Positions 33,699-42,174 of a stretch of DNA of 64,000 nucleotides are shown here, piece after piece. The translations under genes were made by a program, and so were the position numbers. Every line of letters begins with the position of its first letter. Position 1 is the first letter of the stretch. A model generated the notes under the pieces. That model was given only the letters and a program-made list of their open reading frames with translations, did not search any database and was not told the origin of the DNA. The DNA comes from Streptomyces sp. MMG1533 (GTDB taxonomy: Bacteria > Actinomycetota > Actinomycetes > Streptomycetales > Streptomycetaceae). The DNA lies in NCBI RefSeq assembly GCF_001279775.1, contig NZ_LGDG01000272.1, forward strand, positions 99,085-163,084, given 5' to 3'.

Positions 33699-34562
33699 TC
33701 ACAGCGCGACCACCCCCACCACGGCCGCCGCCGCCACGACCAGAACACCCACGACGTTGACGGCCATGTCCCGCTTCCAGGACCGGCGTTCGGCCTCGAC
33801 GTCCAGGACGAAGACCGCTGGGTCGTCGGGGGTGTAGTGGATCGTGACGTCCAGGCCCCGCGATCCGGCGGGGTCCGGCAGTCCGGACTCGCAGTAGGCC
33901 GTGACGGCCCTGCCGTCGAGGGTGGTGAAGGCGACGACCGGTACCAGGTGGGTGGAGGTGTAGCCGTCATCGGAGTCGACGGTGACGCTCTTGAGCACGG
34001 CGACGACACGGCCGGGTACGGCGGCCATGGCGGCCAGCGCGTCGATACGGCGGTTCCTGTCGCGGACGTTCCCGGGCAGGTGGTACGCGCCGGAGAGGGC
34101 CCAGGGTCCGCAGAAGCCGAGCAGCGCCCACGGCCAGCCCCGGTCGATCGCGGCGACGGCGACCAGACCGGCGTAGACGAGGAAGAGCGCGAAGGTCGGC
34201 CAGCCGAGTCCGCGCCCGCCTTCGGAGAGGTGGTTGGCGAACCGGAAGGCGTGGGGCCTGCCGCGCGGGTAGTGGACCCCGATCTCTCGGCCCGTCCAGG
34301 CCACGCTGATCCTCTCGCCGCGCTCACCGTCGTTGGTGACGGTGAACTCCTGCCCGGTGGCCGGGTCCTGGAAGGAGGCGACCACGGCTATCCCGTCCTT
34401 CGGGGAGCTTCCGTGCCGGGGCTCATCCACCCGCTCGATCCGCCCCTTCGTCCGGACCGTCCGCTGCGCCCGGGTCACCCCGGCCAGCGACCTCCCGTAT
34501 CCGACCAGCGCCACCGCGCCGAACACGCCGCACCACAGCACCAGATATCCGTGCCAGCCCAT
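33699..34562 (-). CDS. DUF3592-like membrane protein
   Basis: A 287-residue membrane protein with two DUF3592-like soluble modules, each a small beta-domain ending in a strand pair (GREIGVHYPRGRPHAFRF and GLDVTIHYTPDDPAVFVLD). Membrane segments lie at the N-terminus (YLVLWCGVFGAVALVGYG), the middle (GLGWPTFALFLVYAGLVAVAAI and WPWALLGFCGPWALSG) and the C-terminus (MAVNVVGVLVVAAAAVVGVVAL). Function unknown. ATG 34562 follows CAGGAGGAAAG. It lies at the head of the two tandem hypothetical genes and may be co-transcribed with them. Confidence 0.85.
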   Translation of the reverse strand: MGWHGYLVLWCGVFGAVALVGYGRSLAGVTRAQRTVRTKGRIERVDEPRHGSSPKDGIAVVASFQDPATGQEFTVTNDGERGERISVAWTGREIGVHYPRGRPHAFRFANHLSEGGRGLGWPTFALFLVYAGLVAVAAIDRGWPWALLGFCGPWALSGAYHLPGNVRDRNRRIDALAAMAAVPGRVVAVLKSVTVDSDDGYTSTHLVPVVAFTTLDGRAVTAYCESGLPDPAGSRGLDVTIHYTPDDPAVFVLDVEAERRSWKRDMAVNVVGVLVVAAAAVVGVVAL

Positions 34563-34640
34563 CCGTCTTTCCTCCTGCCACTTCAGGGACGGCCACCGAG
34601 CCACCCCTTGCCGTCCGGAACAGTGCGGTCCCAGGGCACC

Positions 34641-35741
34641 TCACCGTGCGGGCGCGCGCCGCACCACCTTGCCCTGTCCGTCCGCCTCCAGTGACGCCGT
34701 GCGCTCGGCCCCGGTCACAGCGACCCTGATGATGAGGGAGCCGGTGAGACGGTCGGCGGTGATCTGCCAGGTCCGCGGGGAGCGGACGCCGAGGGTGGTC
34801 GTGGCCTCCTCGACCAGGGCGGGGAAACGGTCGTAGGGCAGCGCACGGGGGTCGAACCCCGGAGTCTGCGTGCCGGCGGGCGAGAACACGACCGACAGCA
34901 GGCGCTCCTGCACGACGACGGTGAGCGCCTGGCGTGTGTCCCTACCCTTGGTAAGCGAGCCGAGGGTCCGGTCCAGCTCGCCCTTGTCGAGAAACGACTG
35001 GCCCGGGCCCAGGGCGACCGTTCCGGACGCCGACGACACAACCACAACCGTGGTCGACGACGTGGAGGAAACGGACGGCCGCGCGGCCGAAGGCGGCTTC
35101 GCGGTGTCGTCCTGGTCAAAGAGGTCCGCGCGGAAAAGCAGGACCACGGCGGCCGCGCCGAGCAGCAGGCCGAGGAGCACGACGAAGCCGAAGGCACAGC
35201 CCTCAGGGGGCGCGGCCACTCTGGCCGTCCCAGGCACCGAATCGAGGCGGGCCGAGGCCGCCCGGTCCTCCCACTCCGGCGTCGGCCGCTTGACGATGCG
35301 CACCCGCCATGGCCGGTCCGGCGGGTACTGGACCACCACGACACCGCGCGGCCGGTAGTCGGGCAGGTCCACGAGGTTGATGTCCTGCGTGATTTCTACC
35401 CGGTACGCCGGCCCGTCGTCCGGTACGACGGTGAGCTCGAACCGCACCGGTACGTCGCTGGTCTCGCCGCCGACGGCCTCCCGACTCTCGATCATCGCAA
35501 GCGCCGTGCGGGGCACGACCGCCGCCTCCCGGCCCCGCCTCGGCATACCGGCGAGGAACAACAGCAGTCCGTAGGCCGCAGGCAGCACCAACCCCGCGAC
35601 GATCAGCGGTGCGTTCTCGATGATCCCGCCCACAACGAGCGCGGCGAGCGACGTCCCGACCACGCCACCGGTCAGGAAACCCCGGGCGAGCGCGACGGGC
35701 GTGTTGTGCGTGGGCGGAGGCGCACCCGTGGTGATCGTCAT
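34641..35741 (-). CDS. Membrane protein, DUF3592-like N-terminal half, unknown
   Basis: A 366-residue protein. Two membrane spans lie near residues 20-65 (GGVVGTSLAALVVGGIIENAPLIVAGLVLPAAYGLLLFLAGM), then a beta-rich domain (RFELTVVPDDGPAYRVEITQDINLVDLPDYRPRGVVVVQYPPDRPWRV) like the DUF3592 module of its neighbour, a third span (FGFVVLLGLLLGAAAVVLLF) and an extracytoplasmic C-terminal domain after a Ser/Thr-rich linker. No known function. It is probably part of the same membrane-protein locus. Confidence 0.82.
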   Translation of the reverse strand: MTITTGAPPPTHNTPVALARGFLTGGVVGTSLAALVVGGIIENAPLIVAGLVLPAAYGLLLFLAGMPRRGREAAVVPRTALAMIESREAVGGETSDVPVRFELTVVPDDGPAYRVEITQDINLVDLPDYRPRGVVVVQYPPDRPWRVRIVKRPTPEWEDRAASARLDSVPGTARVAAPPEGCAFGFVVLLGLLLGAAAVVLLFRADLFDQDDTAKPPSAARPSVSSTSSTTVVVVSSASGTVALGPGQSFLDKGELDRTLGSLTKGRDTRQALTVVVQERLLSVVFSPAGTQTPGFDPRALPYDRFPALVEEATTTLGVRSPRTWQITADRLTGSLIIRVAVTGAERTASLEADGQGKVVRRAPAR

Positions 35742-36024
35742 ACGGGCGATTGTGCTGGGCTCAGGTGGCGGCCGGTAGACCTCAGTATGATCTTCCGGCC
35801 GGTCACGGTGGGATCGCGTCGATCGCTTCTCTGAGGTGGTGCAGCACAGCGCCGAGTTCGCCCGGTACCGGAGTGGCCAGTGCCTGCCGAAGCGCTCGCG
35901 GAGCTACGGGGCTGGTGGTGAAGGCGTCTGCCCCAAGGCTCTCTTTTCGCTCGCGCGTTGGAGTGCGGGCGGCTCATTCCCTGGGCGGGAGGACGGATCC
36001 GTGAGGTCCCGCTCCGGTCTGCGG
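35742..36024. other. Intergenic DNA with a possible gene end
   Basis: A minus-strand frame ending near 35811 reads RALRQALATPVPGELGAVLHHLREAIDAIPP, which looks like the end of a regulator-like protein but has no identifiable start. No other feature is seen. Confidence 0.35.
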
Positions 36025-36782
36025 TCAGCGTCGGCTGTCGCCGGGCGCAAGCAAACCGGTGACCTCGGCGATCGCCTCCGCCGAGGGGTGGAAGTAGCGC
36101 CGGACGTTCTCCGGCTTCTTGTGCCGCGACGTCGCCATAAGCATCGGCAGGCTCGCCCCCGACTCGCCGAGGTGAGTGAGCCCGGAGTGCCGTTATCTGT
36201 GCAGGTCCCAGCCTGTGCCCGGTACCCCGCCGACGGCTGTGTGCGCGTCCAACAGAGCGCGGGCCTGCCCGTACGACAGCCGCGCCGGCCCGGTGTCCGG
36301 GCACACGTCGCGCGGTGCGAGGACCTTGCCCGGCCCAGGCCTGCGGTGGGTGACGAACACCGGCCCGCGGATACACCCCTTGGTCAGCCGGGGCAACAGG
36401 CGGGCCGTGCCGACGTCCCGGAACACGGGCTACAGCACGAAGTCCTCGCGCGAAGCGCCCCGGCGCCGGGTACGCGGCCGGGCCCCCTTCGCCTTCACCC
36501 GCGCTCGGCGCCGGGCCAGGTCCAGCTCCTCGAGGTTGACCTCAAGGATCTCCTCCGCCCGCACGCACGTCTCGTACAGCATCCGCCACAGTGTCTTCTC
36601 CCGCAGGTGGACGTCTCGGCGGGCGATCAGCCGGTCGACCGCCATCTTCGAACGGGCCGGGGTCTCCGAGTCCGGCGGGGCAGCCGCTTCACCCAGGCCG
36701 ACATCGTCGGGCCGTCGTACCCGCGCTCGGCACACCAACCCAGCCACGACAACACGGAAGCCCGGCGGGCGTTCCACACAGT
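36025..36782 (-). pseudogene. Tyrosine recombinase/integrase, degenerate
   Basis: Reassembled from two frames, the relic starts in a core-binding domain ([34 protein letters not shown]), changes frame near 36685, and continues with [30 protein letters not shown] into the catalytic domain. It carries an in-frame TAG (36430-36432, after REDFVL) and an in-frame TAA (36193-36195, within the DLHxLRHSG motif), then [42 protein letters not shown] to the end. The catalytic Tyr region is still visible. It is certainly inactive. Confidence 0.88.
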
Positions 36783-36790
36783 CCGGCGTG

Positions 36791-36910
36791 GAGGGTCTGC
36801 TCGAAGTCCGCCCGTGGATTCCACCGACCACCGATCGGCTGCATCAACACGCCGCATGAGTCGAAGAGAACAGCACTGAGAGGATGAGGAGAGGGTAATG
36901 GGGTCGTCAC
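36791..36910 (-). pseudogene. HAD-family hydrolase N-terminal fragment
   Basis: The N-terminal 40 residues of a HAD hydrolase remain: [30 protein letters not shown]. The motif DxD is here DSC, with a substitution at the second Asp position as in some family members. The fragment runs directly into the integrase relic at about 36785, so a recombination event removed the rest of the gene. Confidence 0.75.
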
Positions 36911-36973
36911 CCGCTCATTCTGGTGAGCGGACGGCTCGCTGGGCGACCTCGGAGAGGTCAGCAACTCGCTTGA

Positions 36974-37447
36974 TCACCCAACCGAACCCGGCTGGACCGA
37001 GGGGGCACTGCCGGCTTTCAAGGTTGCGACCAGCGCGTCGAGTTGGCCGCGGACTCGGGCGGCGGTGACGTGGTCGAAGTAGTCGCGGGAGCTGATGATC
37101 TCACCGTTGCGCACCCGAAGCACGAAGATGCCGGGCAGCGCGAAGGGTTCTCCGGTATCTGCGACTGTTCCCTGATACTCGAACTCCGCCACGATGACCT
37201 CGGGGTCGGCCGTCTCGTGGATCGTGATGTCGGCTGCCTGCCGGTGCAGCCGAGGGCCGGCGTCGGTCGGCCTGAAGTGTTCGCGCAGTTCGTCACGGGT
37301 ACGGAGCGCGGCTGCACGAAGCGGGTCGAACGGGTGCACGACATGGGTCTGTTCCGCATACAGATCGGGCAGATCATTCCATCGTCCCTCCGCGACACCG
37401 TTCACCAGGGCGAGGAAAACCTCACGCGGGCTGAGGACTTGGGCCAT
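36974..37447 (-). CDS. SnoaL/NTF2-like protein
   Basis: A 157-residue ketosteroid-isomerase-like (SnoaL-like) protein. Segments VFLALVNGVAEGRWNDLPDLYAEQTHVVHPF and IFVLRVRNGEIISSRDYFDHV are typical. It is divergent from a TetR regulator with a large palindrome between. The likely role is in the conversion or binding of a small hydrophobic compound that also induces the regulator; this is inferred from the arrangement. Confidence 0.88.
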   Translation of the reverse strand: MAQVLSPREVFLALVNGVAEGRWNDLPDLYAEQTHVVHPFDPLRAAALRTRDELREHFRPTDAGPRLHRQAADITIHETADPEVIVAEFEYQGTVADTGEPFALPGIFVLRVRNGEIISSRDYFDHVTAARVRGQLDALVATLKAGSAPSVQPGSVG

Positions 37448-37499
37448 GGCGCTCTCCTGTCATCGGCGCCGACACGCAGTGGTGTCGGCGGACTACTAT

Positions 37500-37539
37500 C
37501 CGAAGTGCGGACTCCGATTATACGGAGTCGTGACTTCGG
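37500..37539. promoter_or_regulatory. 40-bp TetR operator palindrome
   Basis: Nested inverted repeats: outer arms CCGAAGT (37500-37506) and ACTTCGG (37533-37539), inner arms GACTCCG (37510-37516) and CGGAGTC (37523-37529), with an AT-rich centre. It lies midway between the divergent starts at 37447 and 37565, where a TetR dimer pair would repress both genes. Confidence 0.82.
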
Positions 37540-37564
37540 ATGACGACATACGAGCGAAAGAACA

Positions 37565-38191
37565 ATGAGCAACCCAGGCACCCCAGGCACCCCAGAGTCC
37601 AGCGGCAGACGGCCGCAACGCGCTGACGCGCGAAGCAACCGCGAGCGGATCCTGAACGTCGCCGAAGAGGTCTTCGGCAAGGGCGGCGAGTCTGCATCCA
37701 CCGAGGAGGTGGCCCGCCTGGCCAACGTCGGCATCGCCACCGTCTTCCGTCACTTCCCCACCAAGGCGGCGCTGCTGGAGGCCGTTCTCGTGAAGCGGTT
37801 CGATCGCCTGCGCGAGCAGGCCGAAACGCTGCTTCACACGACGGACCCGGGTACGGCGTTCTTCGACTTCTTCAGCCACCTCGTCGCCGACGCGGCCGGC
37901 AAAATCGCCATAGCCGACGCCCTGCTCGAGGCCGGTGGTGGCGACGCCGGCGACGCCACTCAGGCATCGGAGGGACTGCGTGGAGCCGTAGGCACTCTGC
38001 TCCGGCATGCCCAACACGCCGGCGCCGTCCGAGACGACGTCGAACTGCCCGAGGTGTACGCCTTGCTCGTTGCCACGTCACGAGCCGCAGCACGCGCCCA
38101 TCTGGAGGAAGAGGTACGGGACCGGATGCTCGCCATCGTCTTCGACGGCCTCGCGCCCCTCCGGAACTCCCGTGCGCAGACACGCGAGTAG
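37565..38191 (+). CDS. TetR-family transcriptional regulator
   Basis: A 208-residue regulator. The HTH is at about residues 20-70 (RERILNVAEEVFGKGGESASTEEVARLANVGIATVFRHFPTKAALLEAVLVKRF). The C-terminal ligand domain ends VYALLVATSRAAARAHLEEEVRDRMLAIVFDGL. The flanking palindrome and divergent SnoaL-like gene imply local autoregulation and control of the neighbour. ATG 37565 has only a weak purine stretch upstream. Confidence 0.94.
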   Translation: MSNPGTPGTPESSGRRPQRADARSNRERILNVAEEVFGKGGESASTEEVARLANVGIATVFRHFPTKAALLEAVLVKRFDRLREQAETLLHTTDPGTAFFDFFSHLVADAAGKIAIADALLEAGGGDAGDATQASEGLRGAVGTLLRHAQHAGAVRDDVELPEVYALLVATSRAAARAHLEEEVRDRMLAIVFDGLAPLRNSRAQTRE

Positions 38192-38328
38192 CCCGACCCC
38201 TCTCAGGTTCACCGCCACCCATGCCATCGGGAGAAGCCTTCTCCCGGTAGTAGTGGGCGCGCAAGCGATACGGGCCGGGGCAGCGCTCGTGACCCGGCTC
38301 GCGCCGCACAGGGTGGCCGGCCCTTCCG

Positions 38329-38916
38329 TCAGTGCATGGGGGGCAGTCCCGGCTCCGGCCGCACCTGCAAGGAGTTCAGAGTGAAAGCCAGCAGATGGTA
38401 GTGGCCCACCAGCATCGGGAGCTCGATCAGTTGGCGCTCCGTCAGATGCCTGGCCAGCCCTTCCCACGTCGGCCCGCTGATCCGTGCCCCGGAGCGCAAC
38501 TCGTCCGTCGCCCGCAGCAGCAGCGACTGCCGTTCCGTCCAACCCGGCGCGTCGGGACCCGCCGCCACCCGATCCATGTCGTCCGATGACAACCCGGCCT
38601 TCGCGGCGATCCTCACGTGCTGGCCCCACTCGTAGGGCGACTCGCAGTTGCGTGCCACCCGGAGAATCACCAACTCCCGGTCGACGAAGGGCAGTTCGCC
38701 CGCGAGCAGTAGTTGGCTGCTGAACGGGAGCCAGGCGGCGAACAATTCCGGATGACGGGCAAGGGTGGCGAAGACATGCGCCTCGCCGAGCGAAGACACG
38801 CCAAGCCCGAGTGAGCCGATGTCGGCGGACAACGTCTCCCGCACGGATTCAGCCCATTCCTCGGCAGACTGCGGAGGAATCCGGGGCGCGGCGGGCGACA
38901 GCGGCGGCTCTGGCAC
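38329..38916 (-). CDS. Carboxymuconolactone decarboxylase-family protein
   Basis: A 195-residue CMD-family protein with the helical core FVDRELVILRVARNCESPYEWGQHVRIAAKAGLS. The first Cys and the final His of the CxxCxxxH motif are kept, but the second Cys is replaced (ESPYEWGQH), so it lacks the AhpD-type disulfide and should not be a thiol peroxidase. Such variants are often lactone decarboxylase-like or of unknown activity. It converges on the TetR gene. Confidence 0.87.
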   Translation of the reverse strand: MPEPPLSPAAPRIPPQSAEEWAESVRETLSADIGSLGLGVSSLGEAHVFATLARHPELFAAWLPFSSQLLLAGELPFVDRELVILRVARNCESPYEWGQHVRIAAKAGLSSDDMDRVAAGPDAPGWTERQSLLLRATDELRSGARISGPTWEGLARHLTERQLIELPMLVGHYHLLAFTLNSLQVRPEPGLPPMH

Positions 38917-39127
38917 GCGGCCACGCTACGCCACACGCCGGCCGGAGGAAACGCCGACGACAAGCCACGTCCGCAGCAGTGTCGAGGACAGCCGCGTGGC
39001 GGCCTGCCCCGATGACTGCTACTCAGCACCTTGAGCACCGTGCGCCGAGAGTCCACCACCGGCAGCAGCCCCGGTACGTCTGCTTCGGCAGATGACCTCG
39101 GCGGCCTGGGTGGCCGGCCCCTGGTGA

Positions 39128-39730
39128 TCATGTTCCGGCCCGGAAGCTCACCGGCGGCACGGCCGGGGTGTTCGGCTGCCCGGCGGCTGTCGAGTGCAGG
39201 CACCGCTTGCCGAGCACGACCGCGAGCAGGCAGAGCATCGCCGCATCCTTGAACGCCCGGCGTTCGGGCGCCTCCAGCAGGGGCCAGGCGAACGCCTGAA
39301 CTTGAGGGAGCAGGGCGATCCAGAACCAGGGCGAGCGGGGAGCGCTCCCCGGTACGCCCGCCGAGGCGAGCAGCGGCAGCAGCGGCAGCAGCGGCAGCAG
39401 GGCGTAGTGGAGGAACGCCGGACGGGAAACGAGGAGGGTGGCGAACATGAGCATGGCCGCGGTCTCCACCAGCCGCCGGCCCGGCACGGAGAGCCGGGGC
39501 AGGACGGTGACCAGTGAGGCGGCAAGGAGCCAGCCGGTGCGGACCAGGGCGGCGGCGGTGCAGGGGGCGGCCACGCGCAGGAGCCGGTCGTCGAGCACCG
39601 CCTCGGGCACGGGCGGCGAGCACGCTGCTGGGCAGGCAGAGGCAGCGCGGGTCGGCGTAAGGGGATCCCCGTCGAGAAAGGTGCGGGCGGCGGCCACCAC
39701 GAAGGTGTTGTCCAGGCCGGGAGCGAGGCA
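39128..39730 (-). pseudogene. DUF2029 / GT87-like membrane glycosyltransferase, degenerate
   Basis: Pieces of one membrane glycosyltransferase are spread over frames: LDNTFVVAAARTFLDG, then in another frame GSPYADPRCLCLPSSVLAA, then PEAVLDDRLLRVAAPCTAAALVRTGWLLAASLVTVLPRL, with further hydrophobic spans (MLMFATLLVSRPAFLHYALLPLLPLLPLL) to the end. Conserved order with actinobacterial GT87-like proteins supports a single decayed gene. At least two frameshifts are required. Confidence 0.6.
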
Positions 39731-39987
39731 CTTTGGTGCAGCCAGGGAGTGACGACTCGGGGATGATCGAGGTCCACGCGCCACATCCTGAACTGACGCC
39801 GGGCCTCACGGCACCACCGTTCTGGGGTGCGCTCCCGGGCCGTCATCTCCAGACGGTCACGTTCTGGTCCGGGGAGTCGACCCCACCGCATGTGCGTGCG
39901 CGGTGGGGCCCGGTCTTTCTACGCTTTCCCGGCTCTATGCCTCCGCCATGAATGAGAGGAGTCTTCACACAGCGGAAGGGAAGAGTC

Positions 39988-41820
39988 ATGACGGCTCAGC
40001 GATTCACACTGGAAGTAAAGGAACTGCACCGCGGCGATGAGCACGAGGAAGTCGGGAAGTTACAGAAGTACCTGACGAAGTACGGGTACTTGACAACCAC
40101 GGTGATGCCCGGGCAACTGGACGAAGCCACGAGTGACGCGCTTCGGATGTTCCAGCACATCGGCGGAATCAGCGAAACCGGCGAACTGGATCCAAGCACC
40201 GTCGACGCGCTTGAGCAGCCGCGATGCGGAGTTCCGGATCTGCCCACCGTAAATGCTGCTCGTCGGGGGACGGGCGCGGAATTCGTTCTGCGTGGATGCA
40301 ATTACACCAAGCTGGCCTTCACCTACAGGTTCACCAATGGCACCGGCGACATCACCGGCACCGATGAACGCGGGGCTGTGCAGCGCGCCTTCACCACCTG
40401 GGCCTCGGTATTGCGTGGCGTGAGCTTCCGGCAGGTCGACACCGCGAACTCGGACTTTGTGATCGGCTGGCACACCGGCGACCACGGAGACGGCTCCGCA
40501 TTCGACGGCGTCGGCAACACTCTGGCGCACGCTTTCTACCCGCCGCCGTGCGGCGGAGCGAACGCCGGCTCGCTGCACTATGACGACGCGGAGACATGGA
40601 GTCTCACCGGCACTGTCCAGACGTTCGACGCGGAGACTGTCGCGCTCCACGAAATCGGCCACTTGCTCGGCCTCGATCATTCGGCCGTCACAGGTGCTGT
40701 CATGTTCCGCAGCTACGGAGGAGTCCGCCGCAGCCTGACGCAGGACGACATCGACGGGATCAGGCGCCTCTACCCCGCGCTGGAGCGCCGGGGCGACAGT
40801 GCCGAACAGGCGGGCTTCGTCGGTGAGATCAGCGCCGCGCGCCACAACGACAACCATGCCCTGACCGCCGTCCGCACCCAGGCCGGCACGTTGAAGCTCA
40901 TCGGATGGCGGCTCAACGCCAACGGATCCGTGAGCCGCACGGCGGACAGTGCCGAGCAGGCCGGTGCGGCCACGTCGATCGACCTCGCCCGCTCCCTCAC
41001 GGGGGACCGGTTCGTGACGGCCTGCCGGACCGGTGCGGGAAGTCTCAAGCTGATCAGCTGGGCCGTCAGCGATGACGGCACCTCGATACAGCGGCGTGGG
41101 GAGAGCGGGAACCAGGCGGGCGCGGCCAGTCTGATCCGGGTCGTCCCGGCGAGTTCACTGCTCTGGACGACAGCCTGTCGTAACGGCAGCGGCAATCTCT
41201 CGGTCATCGTCTGGAGCCTGAAATCCGACGGCTCCTTCGCCCGGCTCGCGGACAGCGGCAGCCAGGCCGGCGAGGTCCGCGACGTGGACGTGGCCGTCGT
41301 CGACACCCGACTGGTCCTCACCGCCGTGCGCGACGGATCCGACAATCTCAAGCTCATCCTCTGGCGCGTCACCGACCAGTCCGTGCAACGGCTGGGAGAC
41401 AGCGGAACCCAGGCCGGAAACAGCAGGCTGGTCAAGGTCTTCATGGACCCGTCCGGAGTCGCGGTGACCGCGGTCAAGACCGCGTCCGACACACTGAAGC
41501 TGATCACCTGGCGGGTCCAGCCCAGCGGCGTGATCCAGCGGCTCGGAGACAGCGGCGAACTGGCCGGGATCACCAACGGCCACGATCTCGGTGCGGCGCC
41601 CGCTGGACGGCTGGCAACCCCCGTCATCACCGAGACGGGAAACCTCAAGGTCATTCTCTGGCAGGTGACCGGTTCCGGCACGGTGACCAGGTGGGGTGAC
41701 AGCGACGACCTCGCAGGCGCCGCCGCTCTCCCGGCCCTGGTCGGACCGCAGGGGCAGAACATTCTCACCGCTGTCCGAACGGGGAGTTCCACTCTCAGGC
41801 TCATCACTTGGGGAACCTGA
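39988..41820 (+). CDS. Matrixin (M10A) metalloprotease with cysteine-switch prodomain and seven C-terminal repeats
   Basis: A 610-residue protein. Residues 8-76 form a peptidoglycan-binding-like prodomain (HRGDEHEEVGKLQKYLTKYGYL). PRCGVPD follows (Cys80), the exact cysteine switch that keeps vertebrate and plant matrix metalloproteases latent. The catalytic domain has structural-metal residues (GWHTGDHGDGSAFDG), the zinc motif HEIGHLLGLDHS (221-232) and a Met-turn (VMFRSY). Residues 269-610 are seven repeats of the type DSxxQAG...LTAVRTxxxxLKLIxW, probably a seven-bladed propeller analogous to hemopexin. No signal peptide is visible from ATG 39988 or from the longer frame start. Confidence 0.93.
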   Translation: MTAQRFTLEVKELHRGDEHEEVGKLQKYLTKYGYLTTTVMPGQLDEATSDALRMFQHIGGISETGELDPSTVDALEQPRCGVPDLPTVNAARRGTGAEFVLRGCNYTKLAFTYRFTNGTGDITGTDERGAVQRAFTTWASVLRGVSFRQVDTANSDFVIGWHTGDHGDGSAFDGVGNTLAHAFYPPPCGGANAGSLHYDDAETWSLTGTVQTFDAETVALHEIGHLLGLDHSAVTGAVMFRSYGGVRRSLTQDDIDGIRRLYPALERRGDSAEQAGFVGEISAARHNDNHALTAVRTQAGTLKLIGWRLNANGSVSRTADSAEQAGAATSIDLARSLTGDRFVTACRTGAGSLKLISWAVSDDGTSIQRRGESGNQAGAASLIRVVPASSLLWTTACRNGSGNLSVIVWSLKSDGSFARLADSGSQAGEVRDVDVAVVDTRLVLTAVRDGSDNLKLILWRVTDQSVQRLGDSGTQAGNSRLVKVFMDPSGVAVTAVKTASDTLKLITWRVQPSGVIQRLGDSGELAGITNGHDLGAAPAGRLATPVITETGNLKVILWQVTGSGTVTRWGDSDDLAGAAALPALVGPQGQNILTAVRTGSSTLRLITWGT

Positions 41821-41861
41821 CCTCGGACACACCCGGACTGCCTGACGCGGACAGCAGATGC

Positions 41862-41888
41862 CGACGCCCCCCTCACCGGGGGGCGTCG
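41862..41888 (+). terminator. Terminator of the metalloprotease gene
   Basis: A perfect 11-bp inverted repeat (CGACGCCCCCC and GGGGGGCGTCG) with loop TCACC lies about 40 bases after the stop codon. Strong and well placed. Confidence 0.82.
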
Positions 41889-41914
41889 CGCGTACGGGGG
41901 TCGATTTCTTGCGT

Positions 41915-42172
41915 ACGTCGCCGGGCCGGGGCGGGGGACCCAGCTCACCTACGCTCTCCAGGAACTCGTCACGGAGGACGTGGTGCACGGCGTTGGTCTT
42001 CGACGGACTGCGCTACGACACCGGCGACAAGGCGGACTACCTGCGCACCGTCGTCGGCCTCGCCTGCGACCGGCCGGACCTGGGACCCCAGTTCGTGTCC
42101 TGGCCCAAGGAGTTCGTCGCGGGCCTCGACGTCCGGGAAGAGGGTGCGTCGGACCGGCGGCTGATCGCCTGA
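41915..42172 (+). pseudogene. galU: galU (UTP-glucose-1-phosphate uridylyltransferase) C-terminal fragment
   Basis: The relic reads PGRGTQLTYALQELVTEDVVHG and then, after an extra T near 41992, FDGLRYDTGDKADYLRTVVGLACDRPDLGPQF. These are the C-terminal motifs of GalU-type nucleotidyltransferases. The frame change and absence of the N-terminal two thirds make it a pseudogene. It ends at 42172, three bases before the end of the histidine kinase gene on the other strand. Confidence 0.7.
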
Positions 42173-42174
42173 GG

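Noticed and set aside
36025..36910. Attachment sites or a live integrative element at the integrase
   Set aside because: The integrase has two stops and a frameshift, and no tRNA gene or duplicated flanking sequence is visible.
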